From Isoetes engelmannii (Eukaryota; Streptophyta; Lycopodiopsida; Isoetales; Isoetaceae), in the NCBI GenBank assembly GCA_011763485.2, contig JAANSK020288379.1, forward strand, positions 1-20,161: a DNA stretch of 20,161 nt, in the 5' to 3' direction. Under the pieces are notes generated by a model that was not told the origin of the DNA, made no database searches, and saw nothing but the letters and a program-made list of their open reading frames with translations. Below, piece after piece: positions 1 to 8,728 of the stretch; position 1 is the stretch's first letter, and each line of letters begins with the position of its first letter. Position numbers and translations under genes: made by a program.

Positions 1-29
1 ATCGACGACTAACTGTCGTCCACGTTATA

Positions 30-129
30 GGGAAGCCCATTTAGTGGGCTTTCTCTGCTGTGTCAACAGGGCTCCGCTGCGCGCATCGCCCTGTTTCCAC
101 AGCAGGAAAGCCCACTAAATGGGCTTTCC
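30..129. repeat. Large nested foldback (hairpin 1)
   Basis: The arm at 30-72 is matched, with a few mismatches, by its reverse complement at 88-129, leaving a loop of about 15 bases (73-87). Each arm also contains its own palindrome built on AGCCCA/TGGGCT (about 34-51 and 108-126), so the structure is nested. A small separate hairpin (GACGAC/GTCGTC) lies at 4-20. It could be a foldback MITE or the end of a larger foldback element. No target-site duplication was found, so the family is unassigned. Confidence 0.8.
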
Positions 130-365
130 TATATACAGCATAGATAGCCCATTTTTGGGTGTCTGGAGGAAATTTAGTACCATCTTTCAGGACCCCTGTC
201 ATAAAATGTATAGCAACTTCATATAGATAGAGCTCAACAAGAGCATCCACTTGGACTTATGCCACCTCATTTTAAAATGTATAGAATGTGCTATTACCGT
301 GGTAAAAACGTTTGTCTTGAATTTTTGTCACGAGGATACGAAAAGTTAAGGAGACAATTTTTGTA

Positions 366-600
366 TATATGCAGGAAGACATATTAATATCTTATAAACA
401 TGCAGCCATACATACACGAGCAACTGAAAGTTTATATAAAAGTGCATTTCAGTTCACCATTTTTGAATCAGATCTTCTTAATGGACGTTACAACATGGTC
501 TCCCTGTTTTTGTTTCCTCTCTCTAGAAGGCTTTGTTGCATAGAGGAGGATCTTTTTCACTCTACTGCTAACTTGGGTTTTTAGAACCTAAAATATGCAT
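366..600. repeat. Diverged dispersed repeat, copy A
   Basis: This stretch aligns by eye with 7530-7745 at roughly three bases in four. Shared landmarks in the same order are ATATCTT.TAAACATGCA, AAAGTTTATA, GATCTTCT..ATGGACGT, TGGTC..CT and CTCTAGAA.GCTTTGTT.CAT. A third, shorter relative surrounds the copia insertion point (about 1505-1555 joined to 6205-6225). No conserved reading frame is visible, so it is more likely a repeat than an exon. The short open frame inside it (369-584) is not supported as a gene. Confidence 0.6.
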
Positions 601-606
601 AGACTC

Positions 607-676
607 AACCCTTGGGTTTTCAACAAGGGCTCCTCGCTCCGCCTGTCGCCTTGGTTTCAAACCCAAAATGCTGGGT
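607..676. repeat. Imperfect foldback (hairpin 2)
   Basis: The arm ACCCTTGGGTTTTCAACAAG.. (607-630) is imperfectly complementary to 648-676. The loop and its borders (GGGCTCC....CGCC) resemble those of hairpin 1 (GGGCTCCGC...CGCCC), and both left arms contain a CAAC(A)AGGGC motif, so the two may be members of one foldback family. Bulges on the right arm weaken the stem. Confidence 0.5.
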
Positions 677-692
677 AAGAAGCCTTTGCCTC

Positions 693-1425
693 AACGTAAA
701 AATATGCTACTCTGTTTTCAGTCGTGGATGAATGACCTACCAAAGGTCTTGATCTCTTCTTGATAGAAATGCAGAAAAAAAGAACAGTAAAAAATAGAGC
801 TTGTGCACTGTGGGTTGTCCTTAATTAGAAACAAAAGCATGAGATAACATAGAGCAAGAGAAAAAAGTGATGTTTCCCTTTCAGACACATCGATTTTGCC
901 ACCAGAATCATTTGAACAATCTAGACAAGCAAACTATTAGCTCTGTTAGACAGGCAAACTACTAGCTCAAAATAGAGCTGCTCTAGATTCTATGCAAAAA
1001 ATGTGTAATGCTTCTTACTTCTGAAGCAAAGACGAAGAAGGATAAACTTGGGAAATTTGGGGCAAATCCGGTTGGAAAAAGGGATAGGGAGCGATGAAAG
1101 GGCTAAAAACAGAGAGCCCAGAAAGGAAAAATAGCTCGGGATGGCTTGGGAAGGCTAGAGCGAAGCTTGGATCGCCATAGCCAAGTCCGCAGCTTGTTCA
1201 CAAAAAATGGAGGGGGGCTTCTCTGATCTACGGACGGTCAGATGCCACCGTAACGAAGTCCCCATGCAGATCGACGGTAGCCAATCCAACTCCTAACGCT
1301 ACCTAAGGCGGAGAGATTTTTTATCTGCACCGTCGAAAAGTCACTCCAAATCCATCTGGGCCCTCCAAACGTAGAAGTCCACCATCGGGCCACCAAAGAA
1401 TGTTTTGCCCTTTGGACAACCCAAA
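693..1425. other. Spacer without recognisable gene
   Basis: No coding frame, RNA gene or transposon end was recognised. From about 1020 the base composition becomes more GC-rich and holds a CTACGGACGGTCAGAT-like motif (about 1229-1245) and GATCGACGGTAG (about 1269-1280). Such words are common in plant promoter-proximal DNA and in some LTRs. I see no convincing TATA box or downstream gene to make this a promoter call. Confidence 0.4.
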
Positions 1426-1430
1426 ATAGT

Positions 1431-1476
1431 TGGATTTGAATCGCGAGTAAATGTGGATTTGAATCGCGAGTAAATG
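1431..1476. repeat. Perfect 23-bp tandem duplication
   Basis: The unit TGGATTTGAATCGCGAGTAA + ATG occurs twice head to tail without mismatch (1431-1453 and 1454-1476). The identity suggests a recent slippage or repair duplication. No function is apparent. Confidence 0.9.
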
Positions 1477-1555
1477 CAGCAGAAGGGAGGGTAAAATCGA
1501 GCTAGGATATTGTTAAATCACTCTACTCTTAAATGGGCCTTTAGAACCTAGAACA

Positions 1556-1780
1556 GGACAAAGAAAACAGAGAACGAAAAGTGATGGAACAAACTGATGA
1601 TTCCATTGATATTGATAATCATATAAATACAATGAACTCCACGATTCGTGGAACTAATCTAGGAAAGCAACAAGAAGTACAGTGTAGATTCTTCCAGGGG
1701 AATCTGCCAGAATGGTTTACTGTGTCAGTATTGAATGTGGTCAGTAGTAGAGAATGTATCAGAGATTGAATACGTTGACA
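1556..1780 (-). repeat. 3' LTR of the copia element
   Basis: It is a near-identical direct copy of 5981-6204. Read on the minus strand it begins TGTCAACGTATTC and ends ..TTTGTCC; the other copy ends in the expected CA, so the terminal CA has mutated here. The short ~225-bp length fits small copia families. Confidence 0.93.
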
Positions 1781-1790
1781 CTCCCCCTTC
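1781..1790 (-). other. Polypurine tract
   Basis: Minus-strand GAAGGGGGAG lies directly upstream of the 3' LTR start (TGTCAACG). This is the standard place for the plus-strand primer of reverse transcription. The last pol codons run into it (..IEGGV), as in many plant copia elements. Confidence 0.9.
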
Positions 1791-1795
1791 AATCT

Positions 1796-2253
1796 TGACA
1801 AAAAGAGCTGTAATGCCAAGAGTCTTCCTATGCTGCTCAAAACGATCCTTGGGCAAAGCTTTGGTGAAAGCATCTGCTAGCATGCTGGATGCAGGAAGGT
1901 AATCCAATTGCACGAACCCTTCTTCAATCTGATGCTTGACATAAGTGAACAGGAATGTGATTTGTCCTTGCCCTGTGAGCAGGACATTGAGCTATATTTT
2001 GGGCACTTTGATTATCAATCCAAACTTGTAATGGCAAAGGAGATGGATTGTGGATAAAATCCAAGAGACGATGATAGGATACAAGGTCCCGGGCTCCATG
2101 TGAAAGAGAGAGATATTCAGCTTCAGCAGATGATCTGGCGACAGTTGCTTGCTTCTTTGAGATCCGTCCTAAAAGACCTACACAATATAGAAAACAACAG
2201 CCTGTGGTGGAACGTCCTTTGATGTTTGTGCTCCAACTAGCATCCACCATCAA
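1796..2253 (-). pseudogene. Copia pol: RNase H domain and pol C-terminus
   Basis: RNase H removes the RNA strand of the RNA:DNA hybrid during element replication. The minus-strand frame from 2253 carries the copia RNase H landmarks: an early DASWSTN, then GRSTTGCCF, SKKQATVARSSAEAEYLSLS and WIDNQSA. After a frame change near 1924, a second frame from 1913 supplies the usual pol end (LADAFTKALPKDRFE, then LGIT) just before the polypurine tract. It is the downstream end of the RT pseudogene (overlap at 2250-2253). The frame change means it cannot be read through as one protein. Confidence 0.88.
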
Positions 2254-3300
2254 AGTGAGATCTGGAAAATTGTTGCTGGAGTATGTGATGCCATGATATG
2301 ATGCAAAGTGAACTTGTCACTGAACTGACTGAGGGTTATGACTGCATAACAGAGGTCGGGTCTGGTACAAGCCATTAAGTACATTAAGCTCCCAATAAGA
2401 GATCGGTAAGGAACTTCTGGAAGAGAACCCGGACAGGAGCTTTCATTAAGCAAATGAAGATTAGGCTCTATAGTAGTGGAAGTGGGATTTGATGAGGCCA
2501 TCCCAAAACGTGTCAGAATTTCTTGAATATACTTGCGTTGATCAAGTTGAAGAATCCGTTGGTGACGATCACGGTGAATATGGATGCCAAGAAAAAATGC
2601 CGCATCTCCAATGAACTTCATGGAAAAATGATCACAAAGATGACGATGAATCTGATCAAGGTGCAAACCACTATTTCTGATCAAGAGAAGATCATTCACA
2701 TATAAAAGGATCAACAGATATCGTTCTGCTTGTGGATGTAGACAGTAGGGTCAGTAGGAGAAGCCTGAAACTGTAAAGTATGAAGAACAGAATCGAACTT
2801 CTGAAACCAAGAGTTTGATGATTGCTTAGGACCATAAATTGCTTTGCTCAAACGACAGACATGGTGAGGAAGATTGGGATCTTCAAAGCCTGGAGGTTGG
2901 CACATAAAGATGACCTCCTGGAGATCTTCATGAAGAAAGGCAGTCTGAACATCAAGCTGTAAAATATCCCAGTCATTTCGAGCAGCAACAACAAGAATTG
3001 TTCTCAGGCTTCTCAAGCTATTCATATGAACAACGGGAGAATACATTTGATCAAAATCTACCCCATGAACTTGTTTAAATCCGCAAGCAACAAGCCGGGC
3101 CTTGTGTCGTTCAAGGGAGCCATCTGCTTAGAGTTTCTTGGAGAATACCCATTTGCAGTCAACCAGATTGTGGCCTGTGGGTAAAGGGACAAGAGTCCAG
3201 ACATTGTTCTAGTACATGGAATCAATTTCAGATTCGGCAGCATGGCGCCATTCAGAGGCTTCAGAACTATGAAAGACTTCATGAATGGTGGAAGGAGTGT
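2250..3300 (-). pseudogene. Copia pol: reverse transcriptase domain
   Basis: This is the Ty1/copia reverse transcriptase (RVT_2 type) that copies element RNA into DNA. The N-terminal part (3058-3282) matches only when frames are switched (for example KWVFSKK, then ARLVACGFKQVHG). The next segment (2711-3046) has QLDVQTAFLHEDLQEVIFM, QPPGFEDPN and CRLSKAIYGPKQS. The last segment (2250-2714) has LLYVNDLLL, then FFLGIHI, YRSLIGSLMYL and CTRPDLCYAV. The active-site box is YVND (codon at 2694-2696) instead of YVDD, so a metal-binding aspartate is missing. Frameshifts near 3050 and 2712 also separate the parts. The domain identity is secure and the enzyme is dead. Confidence 0.93.
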
Positions 3301-3309
3301 CAGAGGTGG

Positions 3310-4541
3310 CTAGGTAGACCTATTCGGCAAGGCTACATTCAGCATTGACGATTGCTTTAGAGGTAGGGATCCTGGATCTCTGAGATCGGCGAAGGACAAG
3401 GGAATCAGCAAGAGGTGCAGGTTCTTCTTGATAGATTGGAGGAGGCAAGGGTTCAACGGAATGCATGGGATCTTGAGGGCCTGATTCTTGCGGAGCAGGA
3501 GGAGTATCTTGTACTTGGTGATGGCGAGCAAGTCGTTCAGCTTCCATATCAGTGAGAGGATCCGAAACAAGGTGCTCAGAATCAATAAAGTCAACATCAA
3601 GATCAGGATCAGCTTCTCCATATGATTGCAACTGATCAAACTCAACATCTGTACTATCAAAAACTCTGTTAGTAGGAGGATGCCAGCATTTGTAAGCCTT
3701 ATGATTTGAGGAATATCCAAGTAGTCTGCACTTGATGCTTTTTTCATCAACTTGGTCTTAAGATCCTTGGGGATATGAGCATAAACGGTACATCCAAAGA
3801 TCCTGAGATGTGATAGATCGGGCTTGGTGCCAAACCACACTTCATGTGGTGTAGAACCAGGTATAGCAACTGTAGGAAGAAGGTTTTGAACATGAACGGC
3901 AGCTGCAACAGCTTCTTCCCAGAAAAATTTACTCAATTGGGCTTGCACGAGCATGCTTTTGGCGGCTTCACATATGGTACAATTATTCCGTTCGAAAACA
4001 CCATTCTGCTGAGGAGTATCACGAGTGGTGAGTTGCCTATGGATCCCAGCATCTGCACAAAACTCTTGGAAAAGATTTCTCAAGTACTCCCCTCCCCCAT
4101 CAGTCCAAAGGCATTTGATTTTTCTGTTTGTTTGAGTCTCCACAGAGGCCTTAGAGCTGAAAAGCCTCAAAAGCTTAATTTTTATGTTTGAGAAAATAGG
4201 CAGCAACACGGCTGCTATGATCATCAGTAAAAGAAATGTAGTAAGCATTTCCCTTCCGGCTTTGAATTCCCATGGGACCACAAAGATCAGAGTGGATAAG
4301 ATCAAGAATTGCTGGAGCTCGGGTGCCAATTGGAGTGAAGGATCTTCGGGAATGCTTGCCAAGCATGCATGCATGGCAAATGCCAAGAACAATATTTGGA
4401 AGAGGATCAAGTCCTGTAACCAATTGGCGATGATGCATGTAATGGAGGGTCCGAGAATTCACATGGGCTAGAGTTGATGCCATAACAAGAGAGGGCAACT
4501 TGGGGCTGTGGTGAGAAGGGCCTGATGTGGAGGGGGCAAAG
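3310..4541 (-). pseudogene. Copia pol: GAG-pre-integrase and integrase
   Basis: Integrase inserts the element cDNA into the chromosome. The frame 4175-4498 holds the pre-integrase zinc region with His residues (AHVNSRTLHYMHH) and CHAC, then the first catalytic aspartate in HSDLCGPM (codon 4286-4288). After a frameshift near 4180, the frame to 3310 continues with WTDGGGEY (second Asp, 4099-4101) and QQNGVFERN (Glu, 3991-3993). Thirty-five residues lie between them, the DD35E spacing. HLRIFGCTVYAHIPK is the typical copia integrase end. The following linker (3320-3631, another frame) is acidic and proline-rich, as expected between integrase and RT. Catalytic residues survive but the frame does not. 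Confidence 0.92.
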
Positions 4542-5110
4542 CTATCTCATACAAATTCCCAGCAGGGCAGCCACGAGCAAGGATCTGCCTTGGATTGTTG
4601 TATCATCACTGTAAAATAAAACAAAGTCCTTGCCAAAAACAACAAACATGCCTGAGTCAGCAACACGGGCAACAGAAAGAAGATTTTTTCTTAAAGCAGG
4701 AACTACTAAAGCATCAGGAATGGGACAAAAAGATCCTTGGAGCAAAGGAAAGTTAAAAGTTCTATGGGCTGTGATATGGGCTTCATCTTTGGATCCCATT
4801 TGAACATCTCCAAAACTAGGAAAAGAATTGAGCAAGAAACGTGAATTGTTGACCATAATGGAGGTACATGCAGAATCAATTGTGAGGACTGGAGGAGCTG
4901 GATCGAGAGGTAGAGTCTCTTCTTCATGCACATGGAAAACTTCTTCAGCAAGAACAGAGAAAAACTTAACTTCTTCTAAGATACATGCTTCTTCAATGAT
5001 ACAACTTTCTTCCTTAAGGCTCAAACCCTTAACCATTTGAGCAGATTCATCATGAGACTTAGGCTTAGAAAGATCAGGTGATTTCACAGAAGAATTAGAA
5101 GTGGACGTGG
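4542..5110 (-). pseudogene. Copia gag end and aspartic protease
   Basis: The protease cleaves the gag-pol polyprotein. The minus-strand frame ending at 4542 carries LTIDSACTS (catalytic Asp codon at 4875-4877), where most copia proteases read DSGA. It continues with ALVVPALRKNLLSVARVADS and FVVFGKDFVLFY, the usual family C-terminal block. Upstream in the same frame is a Lys/Glu-rich linker, and just beyond 5110 the zinc-knuckle remnant. The D-S-A variant is tolerated in some retroviral-type proteases, so this change alone need not inactivate it. The frame to integrase is interrupted by a stop near 4542. Confidence 0.87.
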
Positions 5111-5897
5111 AAAAGGACTGAGGCTTGTTGGGACAACGATTGGCATAATGACCAAGCCTTTAAGTTTCGGCATTGGTTGGGCTGGAGACGGGTGCCATCT
5201 TTGGCATATTGAGGTTTTGATTCAGACCCTGGACATCCTTTGGTTTGAGTATAGCAAGCTTGCTCTGGACGGGTTCTGTCTCCCCTTTCTTTATGCATTA
5301 AAGAAAGTTCAATCAGGTCATCAGTGACTTCTTCCCATGTGACCCTTTCTTGCTAGTAATTATAACCTCAACTGTATGGGTCCATGATTTGGGAAGGTGA
5401 TTTATAGAGCTTCAGCTTCTTTTGGGCTCTAGACAAAGCGTGCTCTTCCCTTGCATCAGCAAGAAGGTCAATTTTTTCTTGCATTTTGAGGATATGCATC
5501 CTCAAATCTTGCCCATCTTGGAACTTCATGTCTTCAAGCTCAGTGTGCAGCTGAAGAATCTCCATATCAGATTTCTTTCCACATCTGTTGTTCAGGCAAT
5601 CCCACAGATGTTTACTGCCCGCATCCAGCTCTTCTCGAACCATTTGAAGGACATTCTTGGAGACACACATAGCTATGCAAGCTATAGCCTTGCTATCTTT
5701 TTGTTCCAGAGAAAAAAGTCTTTCTGCTACGAGGCATCAGCCTCCTTAGTGATCTTTGGTGGCACTTCACTGCCGTCAACAACTTCCCAAAGGAGCTCAG
5801 CCTTGAGATATAAGGTTATCATCCGTTTCCAGCCCTCGAAACCTTTTGCATCAAATTCAGGACGCAAATTCGCCAGAAGAGAATTGGTTGCAGCCAT
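5111..5897 (-). pseudogene. Copia gag (capsid/nucleocapsid)
   Basis: Gag forms the virus-like particle and binds the element RNA. The likely start is the ATG at 5897, about 70 bases inside the PBS; it opens with LRPEFDAKGFEGWKRMI, like UBN2-type plant copia gags. A TAG interrupts codon 57 (5727-5729), and a frameshift near 5702-5708 moves the frame to 5368-5670, which has CIAMCVSKNVLQMV and HLWDCLNNR. Further breaks follow. At about 5125-5160 another frame keeps part of a CCHC zinc knuckle (GHYANRCPNKP). The damage shows there is no functional particle protein. It is the first gene after the PBS, as in all copia elements. Confidence 0.85.
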
Positions 5898-5967
5898 TTG
5901 ATCAGAATCCTTGACAGTTCCAGAGATCTTTTTAAAACTTCAGAATTTACTTTCTTAGTTGAAAAGA

Positions 5968-5980
5968 GGCTCTGATACCA
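5968..5980 (-). other. Primer binding site, tRNA-iMet
   Basis: Minus-strand TGGTATCAGAGCC starts directly next to the 5' LTR. It is complementary to the 3' end of plant initiator methionine tRNA (..CTCTGATACCA), the usual primer for plant copia elements. Confidence 0.93.
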
Positions 5981-6204
5981 TGACAAAGAAGACAGAGAAC
6001 GAAAAGTGATGGAACAACTGATAATTCGATTGATATTGAGAATCATATAAATGCAATGAACTCCACGATTCGTGGAACTAATCTAGGAAAGCAATAAGAA
6101 GCACAGTGTAGATTCTTCCAGGGGAATCTGCCAGAACGGTTTACTGTGTCAGTCTTGAATTTAGTCAGTAGTAGAGAATGTGTCAGAGATTGAATACGTT
6201 GACA
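5981..6204 (-). repeat. 5' LTR of the copia element
   Basis: It is a direct repeat of 1556-1780 and, on the minus strand, starts TGTCAACGTATTC and ends TTTGTCA, the normal TG..CA termini. It should hold the element promoter; no clear TATA box was picked out by eye. Confidence 0.93.
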
Positions 6205-6344
6205 GAATATGCATAGAATCAATGAGTCTTGACCGATAGAAGTGAAAAAACCTAAAATGAATATAGAGAGGAATACATTTGTCAAATATTTCAAATGATG
6301 GCTCTGTGTAACTCTCAATTTTTTGCTCATCCCAATAGTGCCTT

Positions 6345-6453
6345 CTCCTGTTCTGTACCGTCACATGTCCGACAAGATGCTGCCTTTGTGGCGTGATATT
6401 AAAAATTACCTTACCTTACCTTACCTTACCTTACCTTACCTTACCTTACCTTA
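6345..6453 (+). repeat. Element 3' tail ending in (TTACC)9 microsatellite
   Basis: A segment GATGCTGCCTTTGTGGCGTG + ATATTAAAAA (about 6375-6405) leads directly into nine TTACC units (6406-6450) and a partial TTA. The same segment, inverted and diverged, occurs at about 13475-13525. A shared 3' segment followed by different simple tails is typical of non-LTR retroelements, RTE-like ones included. In both copies the sense frame reads MLPLWRDIK. The body upstream is not recognised, so the family is unproven. Confidence 0.55.
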
Positions 6454-6462
6454 TCTTTTACT

Positions 6463-7122
6463 AACCTTCTCTTGGCACCCTCTCTTGTGCCTTAGTCAAT
6501 AGTCAATATGAATTTCAATTCCATCAAAGCTTCTATTCTTCAGGATGTATGCAAAAATGCTTTTAATGATCCAAGCTGTAGAGAAGAAAATGCTCGGTTC
6601 TAATCAAGCAAATAAGCATTTCCCTGCATATCATCTTATGTAACGTTTGAAACACAAGGCTATGGTGCTGCTTACTCACATCTTTCAAATTCCCTTATAA
6701 CAATGCAATTTAAACTTTGTTAAGGCTTTGCAAATCACCATGTATAATCTTATGTATTAGAGAATCAATATTGTAAACAACAAATGGTTTATCAACCTTC
6801 TCTTGGCACCCTCTCTTGTGCCATAGTCAACAGTCAATATGAGATTTCAATTCCATCCAAGCTTCTATTTTTCTGGATGTATGCAGATTTGCTTTTAATG
6901 ATCCAAGCTGTAGAGAAGGAAATGCTCGGTTCTAATCAAGCATATAAGCATTTCCCTGCATATCATCTTATGTAACGTTTGAAACACAAGATTGTGGTGC
7001 TGCTTACTCACATCTTTCAAATTCCCTTATAACAATGCAATTTAAACTTTGTTAGGGCTTTGCAAAGCACCTTGTATAATCTTATGTGTTAGAGAATCAA
7101 TATTGTAAACAAGAAATGGCTT
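6463..7122. repeat. 331-bp tandem direct duplication
   Basis: 6463-6793 and 6794-7122 are head-to-tail copies with about a dozen to twenty differences by eye. Both start AACCTTCTCTTGGCACCCTC and end TTGTAAACAA(C/G)AAATGG. No coding frame is conserved between the copies. The first copy begins right after the TTACC tail. The open frame at 6784-6975 is a by-product of the second copy and not a gene. Confidence 0.93.
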
Positions 7123-8400
7123 GGCTATCCAGATATGGCATAATCATGAAATTATAGAAATCTCATGATAAGACAATGGTCTAGTAATGACTCTATAAGA
7201 GTAAGGTTGCCTCATTCCTTTATGTACCATCTCCTAGCGTGATACAAAGACATATGCATATCTCAGGCTGTTGCACATTAATCCACAGTGCTAAACAAAC
7301 ACCCAAAGTGACGGATACTTAGTGGAAATCATATCCAATCGACATAACCTCTCTAGATTTAATCGGATACCCACATTATTTTTCCTCTCCTAAGGATCTT
7401 GCCTTCAAGTATGTGAACACCTCCACGGGGAATTAACACTCGCAAGGAATTCGATTTTTTTTCCATATGAACCATGTGCCAATTTTTTCCACCCATTTTT
7501 GACATATGCTTATAAAATGGAGTTCGTTAGGGGGAAAATTAAATATCTTTTAAACATGCAATAATATGTACACAAGCATTTTAAAGTTTATAAGCACATA
7601 AGATCTTCAGTTCTCTAACATCCTTGAATATGATCTTCTAATGGACGTATCACGTGGTCCTCTCTTTTTCATCTCTAGAAAGCTTTGTTACATCGGCAAT
7701 ATTGTTTTTGCTCTATGCGCTAAATCACTTTATGGTTAAAGATGGAATCAATGATCCATGGCCTCTATATTGAAAATAAGGTGCTCCCTTGCAACTGTAT
7801 TATAGATGGAGGCTTCTTCGACAAGCAAAAAAGCTGCACAGATAGAGAATGCTTTTACAAATTCACCATCTGCTCCAAAAGCAGGCTTCATAACTACAGT
7901 ACACACAAGTGCCATTCATAGGTTTTAGTTAAAATATATGCCATTAGAGAAAAAAGTAAAGGAAAAACTATAACAACCTGAGTTCTCGTTATATGCCGAA
8001 AAGGTACTCTGTGCAAATTGCTGAGAATAACTTAAGGGCTTTAATTTGGAGATCCGATTCTGAAAAATTGCAGCAGGATTTAAACAAGCAAATAAAAAAC
8101 CATGCAAGTTTTCTATTCAACTATATGTGCACCATCTTGATGCTGTAGCTACTGATCATGGTAAAATTTCTGCACTTGATATTCTATCAAACTAGTTTGC
8201 ATCAAAAATGAGAGAAGCAGAGTAATCAATACATATATATAAGCAACTTTCTCATTAAATCTACATCGGCAAAGGTTTGGTAGCTACATGGTTATATATA
8301 ATTCATCTGCCAAAACAACAACATATAACATACCTCTAACAGAATACACAACTCTTCTAGGTCCGGCGAAATTTTGCTATAGCTTTCAAGGAATGCACAT
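7123..8400. other. AT-rich spacer
   Basis: Apart from the repeat copy at 7530-7745, I see no gene, RNA or transposon end here. Open frames (for example 7925-8107) are short, of random-looking composition and without splice or start context. Confidence 0.5.
7530..7745. repeat. Diverged dispersed repeat, copy B
   Basis: Direct-orientation relative of 366-600 (landmarks listed there). It lacks the foldback that follows copy A, so the foldback may be a separate insertion or a lost part. Confidence 0.6.
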
Positions 8401-8411
8401 ACTTAGCAAAA

Positions 8412-8628
8412 TGTGCAACCAGTAGAAAAATCAGAATTGATCGAGGATTTTGGTATAAATGAAGGAAATTGTACTGTGGTTATGCATCCAGCAGATCTGA
8501 GAAAACGGGTTTTTAAAACGTATGAACTATTTCGAGAAGTCAACGAGCAGGATATGTTGAAGAATTCTTCATTTCACAAGTTTTGCTCTATCAAGTGGTT
8601 AAATCTTGGAATAGGAGGTGCTTTATAA
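8412..8628 (+). pseudogene. Coding-like fragment, unrecognised
   Basis: A 71-codon open frame starts at ATG 8413 and has protein-like composition (charged and hydrophobic residues mixed, for example HPADLRKRVFKTYELFREVN at its centre). Just before it, TGTGCAACCAG could be a 3' splice site in a slightly different frame. No family was recognised, and the opposite strand nearby (8729-9397) carries better coding signal. It may be an exon remnant or chance. Confidence 0.2.
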
Positions 8629-8728
8629 AAATCAGTTACAGAATCCTTTTCGAAGTTGGCAAAGTAAGTTTGGCTGATTCACAAAGTCGCATTCAGTTTT
8701 TATCCTGACCCTGCTACCATGCTTAGAT

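Larger units (their letters stand above)
1556..6204 (-). mobile_element. Ty1/copia LTR retrotransposon, full length, inactive
   Basis: A complete copia-type element of 4.65 kb reads right to left. It has two LTRs (5981-6204 as 5' LTR, 1556-1780 as 3' LTR), a tRNA-iMet primer binding site directly inside the 5' LTR and a purine tract directly inside the 3' LTR. Between them lie gag, protease, integrase, reverse transcriptase and RNase H in the order that defines Ty1/copia (integrase before RT). All domains are broken by frameshifts and stops. Flanking bases GAACA (1551-1555) and GAATA (6205-6209) are probably a 5-bp target duplication with one later change. By my hand alignment the LTRs differ at about 13 positions plus one indel in ~224 bases (near 6%), implying an insertion old enough to have decayed in place. 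Confidence 0.95.

Noticed and set aside
30-129. Rho-independent terminator, attachment site or CRISPR-like repeat
   Set aside because: All surrounding evidence is plant nuclear; the foldback lacks a U tract and repeat-spacer spacing.
30-676. Helitron 3' end
   Set aside because: Hairpins are much longer than the 16-20 base Helitron hairpin and no CTRR end with A/T insertion site is visible at the right distance.
1020-1425. Host gene promoter
   Set aside because: GC-rich motif words are suggestive, but no TATA box, start codon or downstream exon supports it.
3844-4471. Plus-strand open frames inside the copia element
   Set aside because: They are antisense to well-recognised integrase sequence and show no homology-like features.
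5422-5901. 159-codon plus-strand open frame
   Set aside because: It is the antisense of copia gag, whose motifs are clear on the minus strand.
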